A stretch of 64,000 nt of DNA from Thioalkalivibrio sulfidiphilus HL-EbGr7 (GTDB lineage Bacteria; Pseudomonadota; Gammaproteobacteria; Ectothiorhodospirales; Ectothiorhodospiraceae), in NCBI RefSeq assembly GCF_000021985.1, contig NC_011901.1, forward strand, positions 434,001 through 498,000, given 5' to 3'. The notes under the pieces were generated by a model. The model saw only the letters and a program-made list of their open reading frames with translations. It did not search any database and had not been told where the DNA came from. The translations under genes and the position numbers were made by a program. This document shows positions 24,086 through 33,906 of this stretch, piece by piece (the first letter of the stretch is position 1; every line of letters starts with the position of its first letter).

Positions 24086-24884
24086 TCTCGGCTACGCCCT
24101 GCGGCTGCGGCCGGCCGAAGCGATCGAGTACTTCGAAGGCAAGGGGTACGAAATCACATGGAACTGGTGGGAGCTCTGGGAAGAGGCGCATTCCAAGGCC
24201 TTCACGGTAGCTAAACTTGCTAGGCAGGACGTCCTGGAAGATATCCGCGGGATCATGTCCCGGACGTTCGAGCGGGGCATGACCGAGCGGGAATTTATCC
24301 GGGTCATGGAGCAGCGGTTGCAAGCTGCAGGATGGTGGGGCAAGAAAGTCGTGGTCGACGCCGACGGTGCCGCCGAGGTCGTGCAGGAAGGCAGCGTCCA
24401 CAGGCTCAAGACCATCTATCGCACCAACACCCAGACCGCCTACAACGTCGGTCGCTACCGGGCGCAGGCCGATATGGCCAGGGCCCGGCCATACTGGCAA
24501 TACATCGCCGTGATGGACGCGCGCACCAGGCCCTCGCACGCCGCTCTACACCTGAAGGTGTTCCGGTACGATGACCCGATATGGTCCAGCATTTACCCGC
24601 CCAACGGATTCAACTGTAGATGCAGGGTCAGCGCACTAAGCGACCGAGATCTGGAGCGCGACGGTCTGGAGGTGGAATCCAGCGCGGGGCAGTTGAGTAC
24701 AGAGGTTGTCGACGTCGGCACGGACAAGCGCACTGGCGAGGTTATCCAGCGGCCGGTGACGGTCTGGAGCGGCAAGGACCGGTTCGGCCGAGACGCTGTG
24801 TTCCGTACCGATCCAGGCTGGAATTACAACCCGGGCGAGGCCTGGACCGAGTCACTCGATGAGCTGGAGAGGCCGGAACCATGA
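24069..24884 (+). CDS. Head morphogenesis protein (Mu gpF-like)
   Basis: 271 residues from the ATG at 24069 with GGGGGAGG upstream. It has the phage Mu F-like pattern: RLKTIYRTNTQTAYNVGRY, VMDARTRPSHAALH and the Cys motif GFNCRCRVSAL. These minor head proteins are injected or help DNA ejection and prohead assembly. It lies between portal and gpG-like genes, the Mu gene order. Confidence 0.88.
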   Translation: MAETPDLGYALRLRPAEAIEYFEGKGYEITWNWWELWEEAHSKAFTVAKLARQDVLEDIRGIMSRTFERGMTEREFIRVMEQRLQAAGWWGKKVVVDADGAAEVVQEGSVHRLKTIYRTNTQTAYNVGRYRAQADMARARPYWQYIAVMDARTRPSHAALHLKVFRYDDPIWSSIYPPNGFNCRCRVSALSDRDLERDGLEVESSAGQLSTEVVDVGTDKRTGEVIQRPVTVWSGKDRFGRDAVFRTDPGWNYNPGEAWTESLDELERPEP

Positions 24885-25336
24885 CGCGGCCCTTCATGGA
24901 GATCGAGATCGACGACCGCCAGGTCCTCGATGCCCTCAACCAGCTCATCAGCAGGAGCGAGGATCTCAGCCCCGCCATGCAGGAGATCTCTGGTTTGCTA
25001 GCTCGGTCCACGGAACGGGCGTTCCAGGAGCAGAGGGATCCTGAGACCGGTGTCCCCTGGCAGCCGCTGAAACCGTCCACGGTGGAGCAGCGCGAAAAGG
25101 CGGGCCGCGGGTCAACCCCGATTCTGCAGGTCCACGGGCAGCTAGCAGCCAGTATCCAGCAGGACTATGGGCCGGATTACGCGGCGGCTGGTACCAACCA
25201 TCCCCCAGGGCGCACTCACCAGTTTGGGGCAAGTCAAGGGGAATATGGGGTGTTCAGTCTTATCGCCACCCGCGCAGTCATCCCCATTCCTTGGGGCGAC
25301 GTCCCCTGCTCGCCGATTCCTGGGCATCGGCCCTGA
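24881..25336 (+). CDS. Virion morphogenesis protein (Mu gpG-like), frameshifted near the C-terminus
   Basis: 151 residues as read, ATGA overlap with the gpF-like gene. Family pattern: MEIEIDDRQVLDAL, RDPETGVPWQPLKPST, HQFGASQGEYG, IPIPWGDV. After GDV the frame goes off and stops at 25334-25336. Removing one C from the CCCC at 25303-25306 restores VPARRFLGIGPEDRGEI, the expected family C-terminus, ending at 25388. The intact gene was thus 24881-25388. In this state the protein lacks its last helix. Confidence 0.75.
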   Translation: MTRPFMEIEIDDRQVLDALNQLISRSEDLSPAMQEISGLLARSTERAFQEQRDPETGVPWQPLKPSTVEQREKAGRGSTPILQVHGQLAASIQQDYGPDYAAAGTNHPPGRTHQFGASQGEYGVFSLIATRAVIPIPWGDVPCSPIPGHRP

Positions 25337-25388
25337 AGACAGGGGGGAGATCCTGGAGATCCTGACACGGTACCTGGACGCGGGTTGA

Positions 25389-25688
25389 AGCCGCTTCAAA
25401 CCCTAATCGCTGGCAATTCGAAGCGCCTTCGTTACCAGCATTGCGACCATTTTTTGCCGGTAAAAGGACGCGATCTGTGAGAAACTGTCGCAAATCAAAC
25501 GTTAGCGCGTTTTTGCCGGGCCGTGTTTAACCTATTGTTTCAATGGGGTGTTCTCTGTCGATCCTTGATCACCCCCGTGTCGCAAATCAATCATCACCCC
25601 ACAGATTCAAGAGACAAGAGACAAGAGACAAGAGACAAGAGACAAGAGGGTTGCATTCCGGGCGCGGCGGCCCAAGCTTGTCCTCTAG
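25389..25688. repeat. Non-coding interval with direct repeats, possible prophage right end
   Basis: No gene is supported here. It is less GC-rich than the flanks and holds two pairs of direct repeats: TTTTTGCCGG at 25451-25460 and 25510-25519, and TGTCGCAAATCAA at 25486-25498 and 25578-25590. Paired sites of this kind beside the last phage gene would suit transposase-binding sites of a Mu-like end. Five exact tandem copies of GAGACAA (25611-25645) follow. Confidence 0.4.
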
Positions 25689-26879
25689 GGATGGTCTGAA
25701 GTAGTTGTGTATTTCTGGCTGACTTCAGCCCCTGCCGATTTTAAAAGCGGCAAATCGATCAAAAACGCTCAGATCACCCGCTTATTTCTGTGTTTTTAGC
25801 CGCCGCGAGCACCTCGCGGCAGCCATTTTCCACATTACAGGCGCACCTCTCCTGCATTCGCCAGTAAATGTCGGCGCGCCATCCACAGGTTCGACAGAGC
25901 GAACAGTGTCACCAGTTGCGCCGTGTTTTTGGCCAAGCCGCGAAAGCGCACCTTGGTGTAACCGAACTGGCGCTTGATTACCCGGAACGGATGCTCGACC
26001 TTGGCGCGCACCTGAGCCTTGGCCTTTTCAATCTTGCGCTTGGCTTTGTACAGCACGCTGCGCTTATCGAGTTTTTTGTAGGTGCTGCGGCGTGCCGCCA
26101 CCTGCCAGATAACTTCACGTCCTTCATGCTCGGGCCGCTTTTCGACACCGGTGTAGCCTGCATCGGCGCAGACCACGTTTTCGTCGCCATGCAGCAATTT
26201 GTCCACCTGGGTGACATCCGCCACATTGGCCGCCGTGCCCACTACGCTGTGCACCAGACCCGATTCGTCATCGGCGCCGATGTGGGCCTTCATGCCAAAA
26301 TAATACTGGTTTCCCTTCTTGGTCTGGTGCATTTCCGGGTCGCGCTTGCCGTCCTTGTTCTTGGTCGAACTGGGCGCATTGATCAGCGTTGCATCGACGA
26401 TGGTGCCCTGGCGCAGCGACAGGCCGCGGTCGCCCAGATAGCCATTGATGACAGCGAGGATGCCGGCCGCCAGCTCGTGTTTCTCCAGCAAGCGGCGGAA
26501 GTTGAGAATGGTGGTTTCGTCGGGGATGCGCTCCAGGTTCAGCCCGGCAAACTGGCGCAGGATCGTGGTTTCGTACAGCGCTTCCTCCATCGCTGGATCG
26601 CTGTAGCCGAACCAGTTCTGCAGCAGATGCACACGCAGCATCGCCATCAACGGGTAGGCCGGACGGCCACCTTCACCCTTCGGATAATGTGGCTCGATCA
26701 AAGCAATCAAGCCCTTCCACGGCACCACCCGATCCATCTCGATCAGGAACAACTCCTTGCGGGTTTGCTTGCGCTTGCCAGCGTACTCGGCGTCGGCGAA
26801 GGTCATCTGCTTCATCGGGAAACTCGGTGGGTGGGGTCGCGGTATTTTGCCAAATCAGAAAGTCTTTTTCAGAGTTTCC
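25689..26879 (-). mobile_element. IS5-family insertion sequence, complete
   Basis: 1191 bp bounded by imperfect inverted repeats: GGATGGTCTGAAGTAG inward from the left, GGAAACTCTGAAAAAG inward from the right. They are flanked by identical CTAG on both sides (25685-25688 and 26880-26883), the 4-bp target duplication typical of this family. It contains one transposase gene on the minus strand. It lies between the prophage and the fxsA gene. Confidence 0.85.
25835..26815 (-). CDS. IS5-family transposase
   Basis: 326 residues with intact DDE residues: D141 (TIVDATLINAPSS), D218 (CADAGYTG) and E274 (KVEHPFRVIKRQFG), the latter with the Y/R..K signature following. The N-terminal DUF772-type region (YPLMAMLRVHLLQNWFGYSDPAMEEAL) is present. 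Length is normal, so the element may be active. The start ATG at 26815 lies about 65 bp inside the right inverted repeat. Confidence 0.93.
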   Translation of the reverse strand: MKQMTFADAEYAGKRKQTRKELFLIEMDRVVPWKGLIALIEPHYPKGEGGRPAYPLMAMLRVHLLQNWFGYSDPAMEEALYETTILRQFAGLNLERIPDETTILNFRRLLEKHELAAGILAVINGYLGDRGLSLRQGTIVDATLINAPSSTKNKDGKRDPEMHQTKKGNQYYFGMKAHIGADDESGLVHSVVGTAANVADVTQVDKLLHGDENVVCADAGYTGVEKRPEHEGREVIWQVAARRSTYKKLDKRSVLYKAKRKIEKAKAQVRAKVEHPFRVIKRQFGYTKVRFRGLAKNTAQLVTLFALSNLWMARRHLLANAGEVRL

Positions 26880-26903
26880 CTAGGGCCTTATGGCCTGTCT
26901 ATC

Positions 26904-26933
26904 CCCTGGGCGCCTGAAGGCGCCCAGGGTTTT
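26904..26933 (+). terminator. Strong intrinsic terminator without a visible upstream gene
   Basis: Perfect 11-bp stem CCCTGGGCGCC/GGCGCCCAGGG with a TGAA loop and TTTT behind it. It sits 20 bp right of the IS element. The gene it once ended is not adjacent. It could be a host gene displaced to the far side of the prophage or lost. Confidence 0.7.
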
Positions 26934-26971
26934 CATTCCTCCTTCCTCCTTCAGCCTTCATCCTTGCCCCC

Positions 26972-27448
26972 ATGCCCATCTTCCCCATCCTGGCGTTCCT
27001 GTTCCTGGCCGTGCCCCTGCTGGAGATCTTCCTGTTCATCCAGGTGGGCGGCTGGATCGGGGTCTGGCCCACCATCGGGCTGGTGATCCTGACCGCCATC
27101 GCCGGCGCCTTCCTGCTGCGCTGGCAGGGGCTGGCCACCCTGAGCCGGGTGCGACGGGCCCTGGACCAGGGGCAGATCCCGGCGCTCGAAATGCTGGAGG
27201 GGGTGCTGCTGGTGTTCGGTGGCGCCCTGCTGCTCACCCCGGGTTTCTTCACCGACGCCATCGGTTTTGCCTGCCTGCTGCCGCTCACCCGCCACCTCAT
27301 GGCCCGCTGGCTGTTCATCAAGGGGGTGTTCGTGGCCCGGGGTCCCCGTCCCGGCGGCCCCCAGGGACCCGCGGGGCCTGGCGAGTCCGGCCCCCGCCCG
27401 AGGGGTGGGCGGACCCTGGAGGGCGAATACAGGAAGGACGACCCCTAG
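26972..27448 (+). CDS. fxsA: FxsA family membrane protein
   Basis: 158 residues, inner-membrane. Hydrophobic segments occur at about 5-25, 28-50 and 75-105, with the family hallmark PLLEIFLFIQVGGWIGVWPTI and LLLTPGFFTDAIGF. The C-terminus is Pro/Gly/Arg-rich and cytoplasmic. FxsA is known in E. coli for affecting exclusion of phage T7 by the F plasmid. It lies just before groESL, as in many gammaproteobacteria. Confidence 0.9.
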   Translation: MPIFPILAFLFLAVPLLEIFLFIQVGGWIGVWPTIGLVILTAIAGAFLLRWQGLATLSRVRRALDQGQIPALEMLEGVLLVFGGALLLTPGFFTDAIGFACLLPLTRHLMARWLFIKGVFVARGPRPGGPQGPAGPGESGPRPRGGRTLEGEYRKDDP

Positions 27449-27534
27449 CGAAGTACGAAGGGTGAATTGGGAAGTGTGAATTAAGGACTTTCACTTCTCA
27501 CTTCTCACTTCTCACTTCCCAACTCACCCTTCGC
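27448..27534. repeat. Intergenic inverted repeat, CACTTC-type word family
   Basis: The left arm reads GAAGGGTGAATTGGGAAGTG. The right arm carries four CACTT(C) words and ends CCCAACTCACCCTTCGC. The arms are complementary with a short centre, so RNA would form a long hairpin. The same word family recurs at 34761-34876, 36613-36820 and 46655-46704. Confidence 0.7.
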
Positions 27535-27548
27535 CCTACCCGCGGGCC

Positions 27549-27602
27549 TTGACTTCCCTCCCTTGGCCACTATTATTGGCACTCACCAGGGGTGAGTGCT
27601 AA
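27549..27602 (+). promoter_or_regulatory. groESL promoter with CIRCE operator
   Basis: TTGACT at 27549-27554 and TATTAT at 27571-27576, with a 16-nt spacer. It overlaps a CIRCE element at 27576-27602: TTGGCACTC, nine bases, GAGTGCTAA, one mismatch from the HrcA consensus. HrcA-type repression of groESL is therefore likely. The CTTGAC at the -35 is also compatible with a heat-shock sigma factor. Confidence 0.85.
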
Positions 27603-27662
27603 CAGGCCTCGCCCCCTGACCGTCACGACAAACCACAAAGCCTTGAAAAGGAGCTGACATCT

Positions 27663-27953
27663 ATGAACATCCGTCCGTTGCATGATCGCGTGATCATCAA
27701 GCGCATGGAGGAAGAGCGCACCACCGCCGGTGGTATCGTGATCCCCGATTCTGCCACCGAGAAGCCGGTCCGCGGCGAAGTCATCGCCGTCGGCAAGGGC
27801 AAGATCCTGGAGAACGGTGAGGTCCGTGCCCTGGACGTGAAGGTGGGCGACAAGGTGCTGTTCGGCAAGTACTCCGGCACCGAGATCAAGGTGGATGGCC
27901 AGGAAGTGCTCGTGATGCGCGAAGAAGACATCATGGGCGTCCTCGAGGGCTGA
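27663..27953 (+). CDS. groES: Co-chaperonin GroES
   Basis: 96 residues, normal length, beginning [18 protein letters not shown], with the mobile loop ([14 protein letters not shown], about 19-32) that docks on GroEL, and ending [10 protein letters not shown] heptamer caps the GroEL ring. It is preceded by a GGAGCTGAC ribosome site and followed 83 nt later by groEL. Confidence 0.97.
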   Translation: MNIRPLHDRVIIKRMEEERTTAGGIVIPDSATEKPVRGEVIAVGKGKILENGEVRALDVKVGDKVLFGKYSGTEIKVDGQEVLVMREEDIMGVLEG

Positions 27954-28021
27954 TCCCCGAACCCCGCAATTTCCTGACGGACCGGCTCGATGGCCCGGTC
28001 CATGACAGCATCGAACTCTAG

Positions 28022-29677
<1,656 letters not shown>

Positions 29678-29714
29678 GCCCGGGCTTCCCTCCAAGCCTT
29701 GAGCAGTAACCCTG

Positions 29715-29743
29715 GCCCCGTGCGCAAGCACGGGGCTTTTTTT
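29715..29743 (+). terminator. groESL intrinsic terminator
   Basis: Stem GCCCCGTGC/GCACGGGGC, loop GCAA, followed by seven T residues. It lies 38 bp after the groEL stop. Confidence 0.9.
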
Positions 29744-29757
29744 GTATTGGCATTCGG

Positions 29758-29842
29758 CGCGGAGAGCGCAAAGACGCAAAGGTCGCAAAGATTTTTTATC
29801 AAAAACCTCTTGGCGTTCTCCGCGTCTTTGCGCTCTCTGCGT
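29758..29842. repeat. Intergenic inverted repeat, GCAAAGACGC-type word family
   Basis: Left arm GCGGAGAGCGCAAAGACGC..., right arm ...GCGTCTTTGCGCTCTCTGCG, joined by an AT-rich centre (ATTTTTTATCAAAAA). A second member with the same words lies at 30396-30486, so the two bracket the cytochrome c gene. Confidence 0.7.
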
Positions 29843-29893
29843 TAACAGAGGCGGTCCATTTGGCCGTCACGATCGGAGTGATAAAGTGTGTCC

Positions 29894-30370
29894 ATGAAAC
29901 TGCGGATGTTGATGTCAGTCATGGCGATAGCCTTGGCGCTGGCGGGCTGCGGGCAGGGGGTGCCGCAGAACGAGGCCCAGGTGCGCCAGCCGGATACCGG
30001 GCGCTGGTACACGGAGGCCCAGGTGCAGGCCGGCGCGCGGGTGTTCGCGGCCAACTGTGCCGTGTGCCACGGCGACCGGGCCCAGGCGGAGGACACCTGG
30101 CGCCAGCGCCTGCCCGACGGCAAGTTTCCGCCCCCGCCGCTCAACGGCACCGCCCATGCCTGGCACCATCCCCTGTTCGAATTGCGCGAGATCATCAAAT
30201 ACGGCTCCGACCCGGCCCTTGGCAACATGCCCGCCTGGGGACACATCCTCTCCGATGCGGAGATCGACGCCGCCATCGCCTGGTTCCAGTCCCTCTGGCC
30301 CCACGAGGTCTACGAGGCCTGGCGCGAGATCGACGCCCGCCGCCAGGACGAGCGGCATCATCGGCGGTAA
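29894..30370 (+). CDS. Monohaem cytochrome c lipoprotein
   Basis: 158 residues from the ATG at 29894; a GTG two codons earlier is possible. The N-terminus has a lipobox (ALALAGC), so the protein is lipid-anchored. The haem site CAVCHGD lies at about 55-60, and the distal Met ligand is probably in GNMPAWG. It is a class I cytochrome c, electron carrier in the periplasm; partner unknown. It stands between two GCAAAGACGC repeats and just before copA. Confidence 0.85.
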   Translation: MKLRMLMSVMAIALALAGCGQGVPQNEAQVRQPDTGRWYTEAQVQAGARVFAANCAVCHGDRAQAEDTWRQRLPDGKFPPPPLNGTAHAWHHPLFELREIIKYGSDPALGNMPAWGHILSDAEIDAAIAWFQSLWPHEVYEAWREIDARRQDERHHRR

Positions 30371-30395
30371 TGCCGCCCAGACTCAACAAAGGCGA

Positions 30396-30486
30396 CTCAC
30401 GCAAAGGGCGCAGAGACGCGGAGAACGCAAAGGAGATCCTGAATAGAAAAACCTTTGCGGCCTTTGCGTCTTTGCGCTCTCCGCGT
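30396..30486. repeat. Intergenic inverted repeat, GCAAAGACGC-type word family
   Basis: Left arm GACTCACGCAAAGGGCGCAGAGACGCGGAGAACGC (in parts), right arm CCTTTGCGTCTTTGCGCTCTCCGCG. It is the second copy of the family at 29758-29842 and lies immediately before the copA promoter. Confidence 0.65.
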
Positions 30487-30509
30487 TGAGCGCGGAGCCT
30501 GTTTCGGGC

Positions 30510-30540
30510 TTGACCTTCCAATGATGGTAAGGTCTATGCT
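30510..30540 (+). promoter_or_regulatory. MerR-type (CueR) promoter of copA
   Basis: TTGACC at 30510-30515 and TATGCT at 30535-30540 are separated by 19 bp, the over-long spacer that MerR-family activators need. The spacer is a near-palindrome, GACCTTcC...GgtAAGGTC. CueR binding and copper-induced untwisting are expected. The CueR gene is 2.7 kb downstream. Confidence 0.85.
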
Positions 30541-30576
30541 TTTCCCATGATCCATTCGGGATCGTGGAGAAGCACC

Positions 30577-33060
30577 ATGGACACATCCGTTTCCGGCAAG
30601 ACATCGACCGAACACCTGGATCTCGCCGTGGGCGGGATGAGCTGCGCCTCCTGCGTGGGCAGGGTGGAGGATGCCATCCTCAAGGTGCCCGGGGTCACCG
30701 GGGTGAACGTGAATCTCGCCACCGGCCGGGCCAGCGTGGATCTCAAGGACGGCGATCCCATGGCGGTGGTGGGCGCCGTGGAGGCGGCCGGTTACGAGAC
30801 CGTGGCCGAGGAGACCACCCTGCGGGTGGAGGGTATGAGCTGCGCCTCCTGCGTCGGGCGGGTGGAGCAGGCGCTGAAGGACCTTCCGGGGGTGCTGGAG
30901 GCCTCGGTGAACCTGGCCACCGAGACCGCCCGGGTGCGTCACCTGCCGGACCTGGCGGATGCACAGGCACTGGTGCGCGCCGTGGCGCAGGCCGGCTACG
31001 GCGCCTCCCTGCCCGAGCCCGGTGTGGACCGGGCCGACCGGGAGCGCGAGGCACGGGCCGCGGAGATGCGCAGTCTCAGGCGCAGCCTGACCTGGGCCGC
31101 CGCCTTCACCCTGCCCATCTTCATTCTGGACATGGGCGGGCACCTGATCCCGCCCTTCCACCACGCGGTGCACGGCGCCATCGGCACCCAGAACCTCTAC
31201 GTGCTGTTCTTCGTGCTGGCGAGCCTGGTGCAGTTCGGGCCGGGCCTGCGCTTCTACCAGAAGGGCTGGCCGGCGCTCATGCGCGGCGCGCCGGACATGA
31301 ACTCCCTGGTGATGCTCGGCACCTCCGCCGCCTACGGCTATTCGGTGGTCGCCACCTTCCTGCCTGGACTGTTGCCGGCCGAGACGGTGCATGTCTACTT
31401 CGAGGCCTCCACGGTGATCATCACCCTGATCCTGCTGGGCCGGTTCCTGGAGGCCCGCGCCAAGGGCGCCACCTCCGAGGCCATCCGCACCCTCATGGGG
31501 CTGCGGCCGCGCACCGCCCGGGTGCTGCGGGACGGGCAGAGCGTGGAGATCGACGTGGACCAGGTGGCCGTGGGCGACCGGGTGCTGGTGCGCCCCGGCG
31601 AGCGCCTGCCCGTGGACGGCGAGGTGGTCGATGGCGACTCCTGGGTGGACGAGTCCATGATCACCGGCGAACCGGTGCCGGTGCACAAGGCAGCCGGTGC
31701 GCGCGTGGTGGGTGGTACGGTCAACGGTCAGGGCAGTCTCACGGTGCGCGCCACCCAGGTGGGCGCCGACACGGTGCTGGCCCAGATCATCCGCATGGTG
31801 GAGGCGGCCCAGGGCTCCAAGCTGCCCATCCAGGCCCTGGTGGATCAGGTGACCCGCTACTTCGTGCCGGTGGTGATTGGCATCGCGCTGCTGACCTTCG
31901 TGGTCTGGATCCTGTTCGGCCCCGCGCCGGCCCTGACGCTTGCCCTGGTCAATGCGGTGGCGGTGCTGATCATCGCCTGTCCCTGCGCCATGGGTCTGGC
32001 CACGCCCACCTCCATCATGGTGGGCACCGGCAAGGGGGCCGAGATGGGCGTGCTGTTCCGGGGCGGCGATGCGCTGCAGGCCCTGCGGGACACGGACGTG
32101 GTGGCCCTGGACAAGACCGGCACCCTGACCCGGGGGCGTCCGGAGTTGACCGATCTCGTCGTGGCCGAGGGGGCCTCGGAGGATGCGTTGCTGGCGATGG
32201 CCGCCGTGCTCGAACGCCATTCGGAACATCCCGTTGCTCAGGCCATCGTTCGAGCTGCGCAGGCGCGTGGTCTGGGACTCGGCGAGGCCAGTGGTTTTCG
32301 CGCCGTGGCCGGCATGGGCGCGACGGGCATAGTGGACGGCCGGGCGGTGCTCGTCGGTGCCGATCGTTACATGAAGGCGCAAGGCATCCACATCGAGGCA
32401 TTTGCCCACAAGGCCAGCGGCCTGGCCGATGCCGGGCGCACACCGCTTTACCTGGCGGTGGACGGGCAGGCCATGGCGCTGCTCGGGGTGTCGGACCCGG
32501 TGAAGGAGGGTGCCAAAGACACCGTGGCGCGACTGCGGGCACTGGGCCTGCAGGTGGCAATGATCACCGGCGACAACCGTCGCACCGCCGAGGCCATCGC
32601 CCGGGAACTGGGCATCGAACAGGTGGTGGCCGAGGTGCTGCCCGAGGGCAAGGTGGAGGCGGTAAAGTCGCTGCAGCAGGGCGGCAGGAAGGTGGCCTTC
32701 GTAGGCGACGGCATCAACGACGCGCCCGCCCTCGCCCAGGCGGAGGTGGGCATCGCCATCGGCTCCGGCACCGACGTGGCCATGGAGAGCGCCGATGTGG
32801 TGCTCATGTCCGACAATCTCAACAACGTGCCCAACGCCATCGCCCTGTCCCGGGCGACCATCCGCAACATCAAGCAGAACCTGTTCTGGGCCTTCGTCTA
32901 CAACGCCACCCTGCTGCCGGTGGCGGCGGGGGTGCTGTACCCCTTCGTCGGCCTGCTGCTGTCACCGGTGTTCGCTGCCTTCGCCATGGCGTTTTCCAGC
33001 GTCAGCGTGCTCACCAATGCGCTCAGACTGAAGCGGTTTCGAGTGCCTCGAGTAACGTGA
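30577..33060 (+). CDS. copA: Copper-exporting P1B-type ATPase
   Basis: 827 residues from the ATG at 30577 (GGAG at 30566); an upstream ATG at 30547 lacks a ribosome site. Two N-terminal heavy-metal domains have GMSCASC at about 20-26 and 86-92. The transmembrane CPC motif (IIACPCAMG) binds Cu(I). The phosphorylation loop is DKTGTLTRG, and [10 protein letters not shown] closes the P domain. It pumps Cu(I) out of the cytoplasm. Regulation by CueR is supported by the promoter. Confidence 0.95.
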   Translation: MDTSVSGKTSTEHLDLAVGGMSCASCVGRVEDAILKVPGVTGVNVNLATGRASVDLKDGDPMAVVGAVEAAGYETVAEETTLRVEGMSCASCVGRVEQALKDLPGVLEASVNLATETARVRHLPDLADAQALVRAVAQAGYGASLPEPGVDRADREREARAAEMRSLRRSLTWAAAFTLPIFILDMGGHLIPPFHHAVHGAIGTQNLYVLFFVLASLVQFGPGLRFYQKGWPALMRGAPDMNSLVMLGTSAAYGYSVVATFLPGLLPAETVHVYFEASTVIITLILLGRFLEARAKGATSEAIRTLMGLRPRTARVLRDGQSVEIDVDQVAVGDRVLVRPGERLPVDGEVVDGDSWVDESMITGEPVPVHKAAGARVVGGTVNGQGSLTVRATQVGADTVLAQIIRMVEAAQGSKLPIQALVDQVTRYFVPVVIGIALLTFVVWILFGPAPALTLALVNAVAVLIIACPCAMGLATPTSIMVGTGKGAEMGVLFRGGDALQALRDTDVVALDKTGTLTRGRPELTDLVVAEGASEDALLAMAAVLERHSEHPVAQAIVRAAQARGLGLGEASGFRAVAGMGATGIVDGRAVLVGADRYMKAQGIHIEAFAHKASGLADAGRTPLYLAVDGQAMALLGVSDPVKEGAKDTVARLRALGLQVAMITGDNRRTAEAIARELGIEQVVAEVLPEGKVEAVKSLQQGGRKVAFVGDGINDAPALAQAEVGIAIGSGTDVAMESADVVLMSDNLNNVPNAIALSRATIRNIKQNLFWAFVYNATLLPVAAGVLYPFVGLLLSPVFAAFAMAFSSVSVLTNALRLKRFRVPRVT

Positions 33061-33076
33061 TTCAGAGCCAGGGAAT

Positions 33077-33259
33077 CCGCGAATGAACGCCAATGCACGC
33101 AAATTCTGGATAGATATCGACAGTCAAACATCGCAGGTACGGCGTTTCGCGAAAAGAGATTCTCAATAGATCTTCAGTGAGTAATTTGCGCATGTTTTGC
33201 GCCAGTGGCTTTTCAGTTGATTGAATGTCCTATTTGCGTGCATTGGCGTTCATTCGCGG
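33077..33259. repeat. Perfect 28-bp inverted repeat before cueR
   Basis: The arm at 33077-33104 begins CCGCGAATGAACGCCAATGC. The arm at 33232-33259 is its exact reverse complement over 28 bases. The 127-bp centre is AT-richer and holds no gene. This is another large intergenic inverted repeat, with its own sequence word. Confidence 0.8.
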
Positions 33260-33283
33260 ACTACATGCCTTGAGAGTACAAAT

Positions 33284-33682
33284 ATGAACATCGGTGAAGC
33301 GGCCAGCGCATCCGGGGTGTCGGCGAAGATGATCCGCTACTACGAGCAGATCGGGCTGTTGCCCGAGGCCAAGCGCGGTGCCAACGGTTACCGGTATTAC
33401 GCCGACACGGATGTGCACATGCTGCGCTTCATCCGCCGTGCCCGGGACCTGGGGTTTTCGCTGGAACAGGTGGAACACCTGGTGGCACTGTGGCGGGACC
33501 AGCATCGGGCCAGTGCGGAGGTGAGGGCGATTGCGCAGGAACACCTGCGCGAACTGGAAGAGAAGATCGCCGACCTGGAATCCATGCGCCGCACCCTGCA
33601 GCACCTGATCCAAGAATGCCAAGGCGACCAGCGGGCGGCCTGCCCGATCCTGGATGACCTGGCGGGGGCATCCGGCAGGTAG
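33284..33682 (+). CDS. cueR: CueR, Cu(I)-responsive MerR-family regulator
   Basis: 132 residues from the ATG at 33284. It begins MNIGEAASASGVSAKMIRYYE (winged helix), followed by a long dimer helix. The metal-binding loop has C112 and C120, and S77 is present; these are the same positions as in E. coli CueR, and the Ser marks selectivity for monovalent ions. It should activate copA through the 19-bp-spacer promoter. Confidence 0.93.
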   Translation: MNIGEAASASGVSAKMIRYYEQIGLLPEAKRGANGYRYYADTDVHMLRFIRRARDLGFSLEQVEHLVALWRDQHRASAEVRAIAQEHLRELEEKIADLESMRRTLQHLIQECQGDQRAACPILDDLAGASGR

Positions 33683-33694
33683 GTCAACGGCCAT

Positions 33695-33777
33695 TCTCTC
33701 ACGGAGATACGGGGCCACGGGGAATGCACTTCACGTATCTTGTCTTCCATCAGTGGCCCCGTGTCTCCGTGAGAGGA
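33695..33777. repeat. Intergenic inverted repeat, CACGGAGAC-type word family
   Basis: Left arm TCTCACGGAGATACGGGGCCAC, right arm GTGGCCCCGTGTCTCCGTGAGAG. A second copy lies at 39652-39733. The two right arms are identical over GTGGCCCCGTGTCTCCGTGA and further to GACGGG, 28-29 bases in all. Confidence 0.75.
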
Positions 33778-33906
33778 CGGGACTTGATCATTCGAGGTTG
33801 AGTTGCCTGGCTTGGCTCTGTGTTGAGAGGGTCGTGCCAGGCACCCACGGAACCTGCAACTTCGCCTGTTAGAATTACGGGGCCATCTGCTGCCTGCCGG
33901 ACCCGC

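Noticed and set aside
30397-32409. 670-codon open frame antisense to copA
   Set aside because: Shadow of the high-GC third positions of copA; the product is His/Gly/Arg-rich and unlike any protein family.
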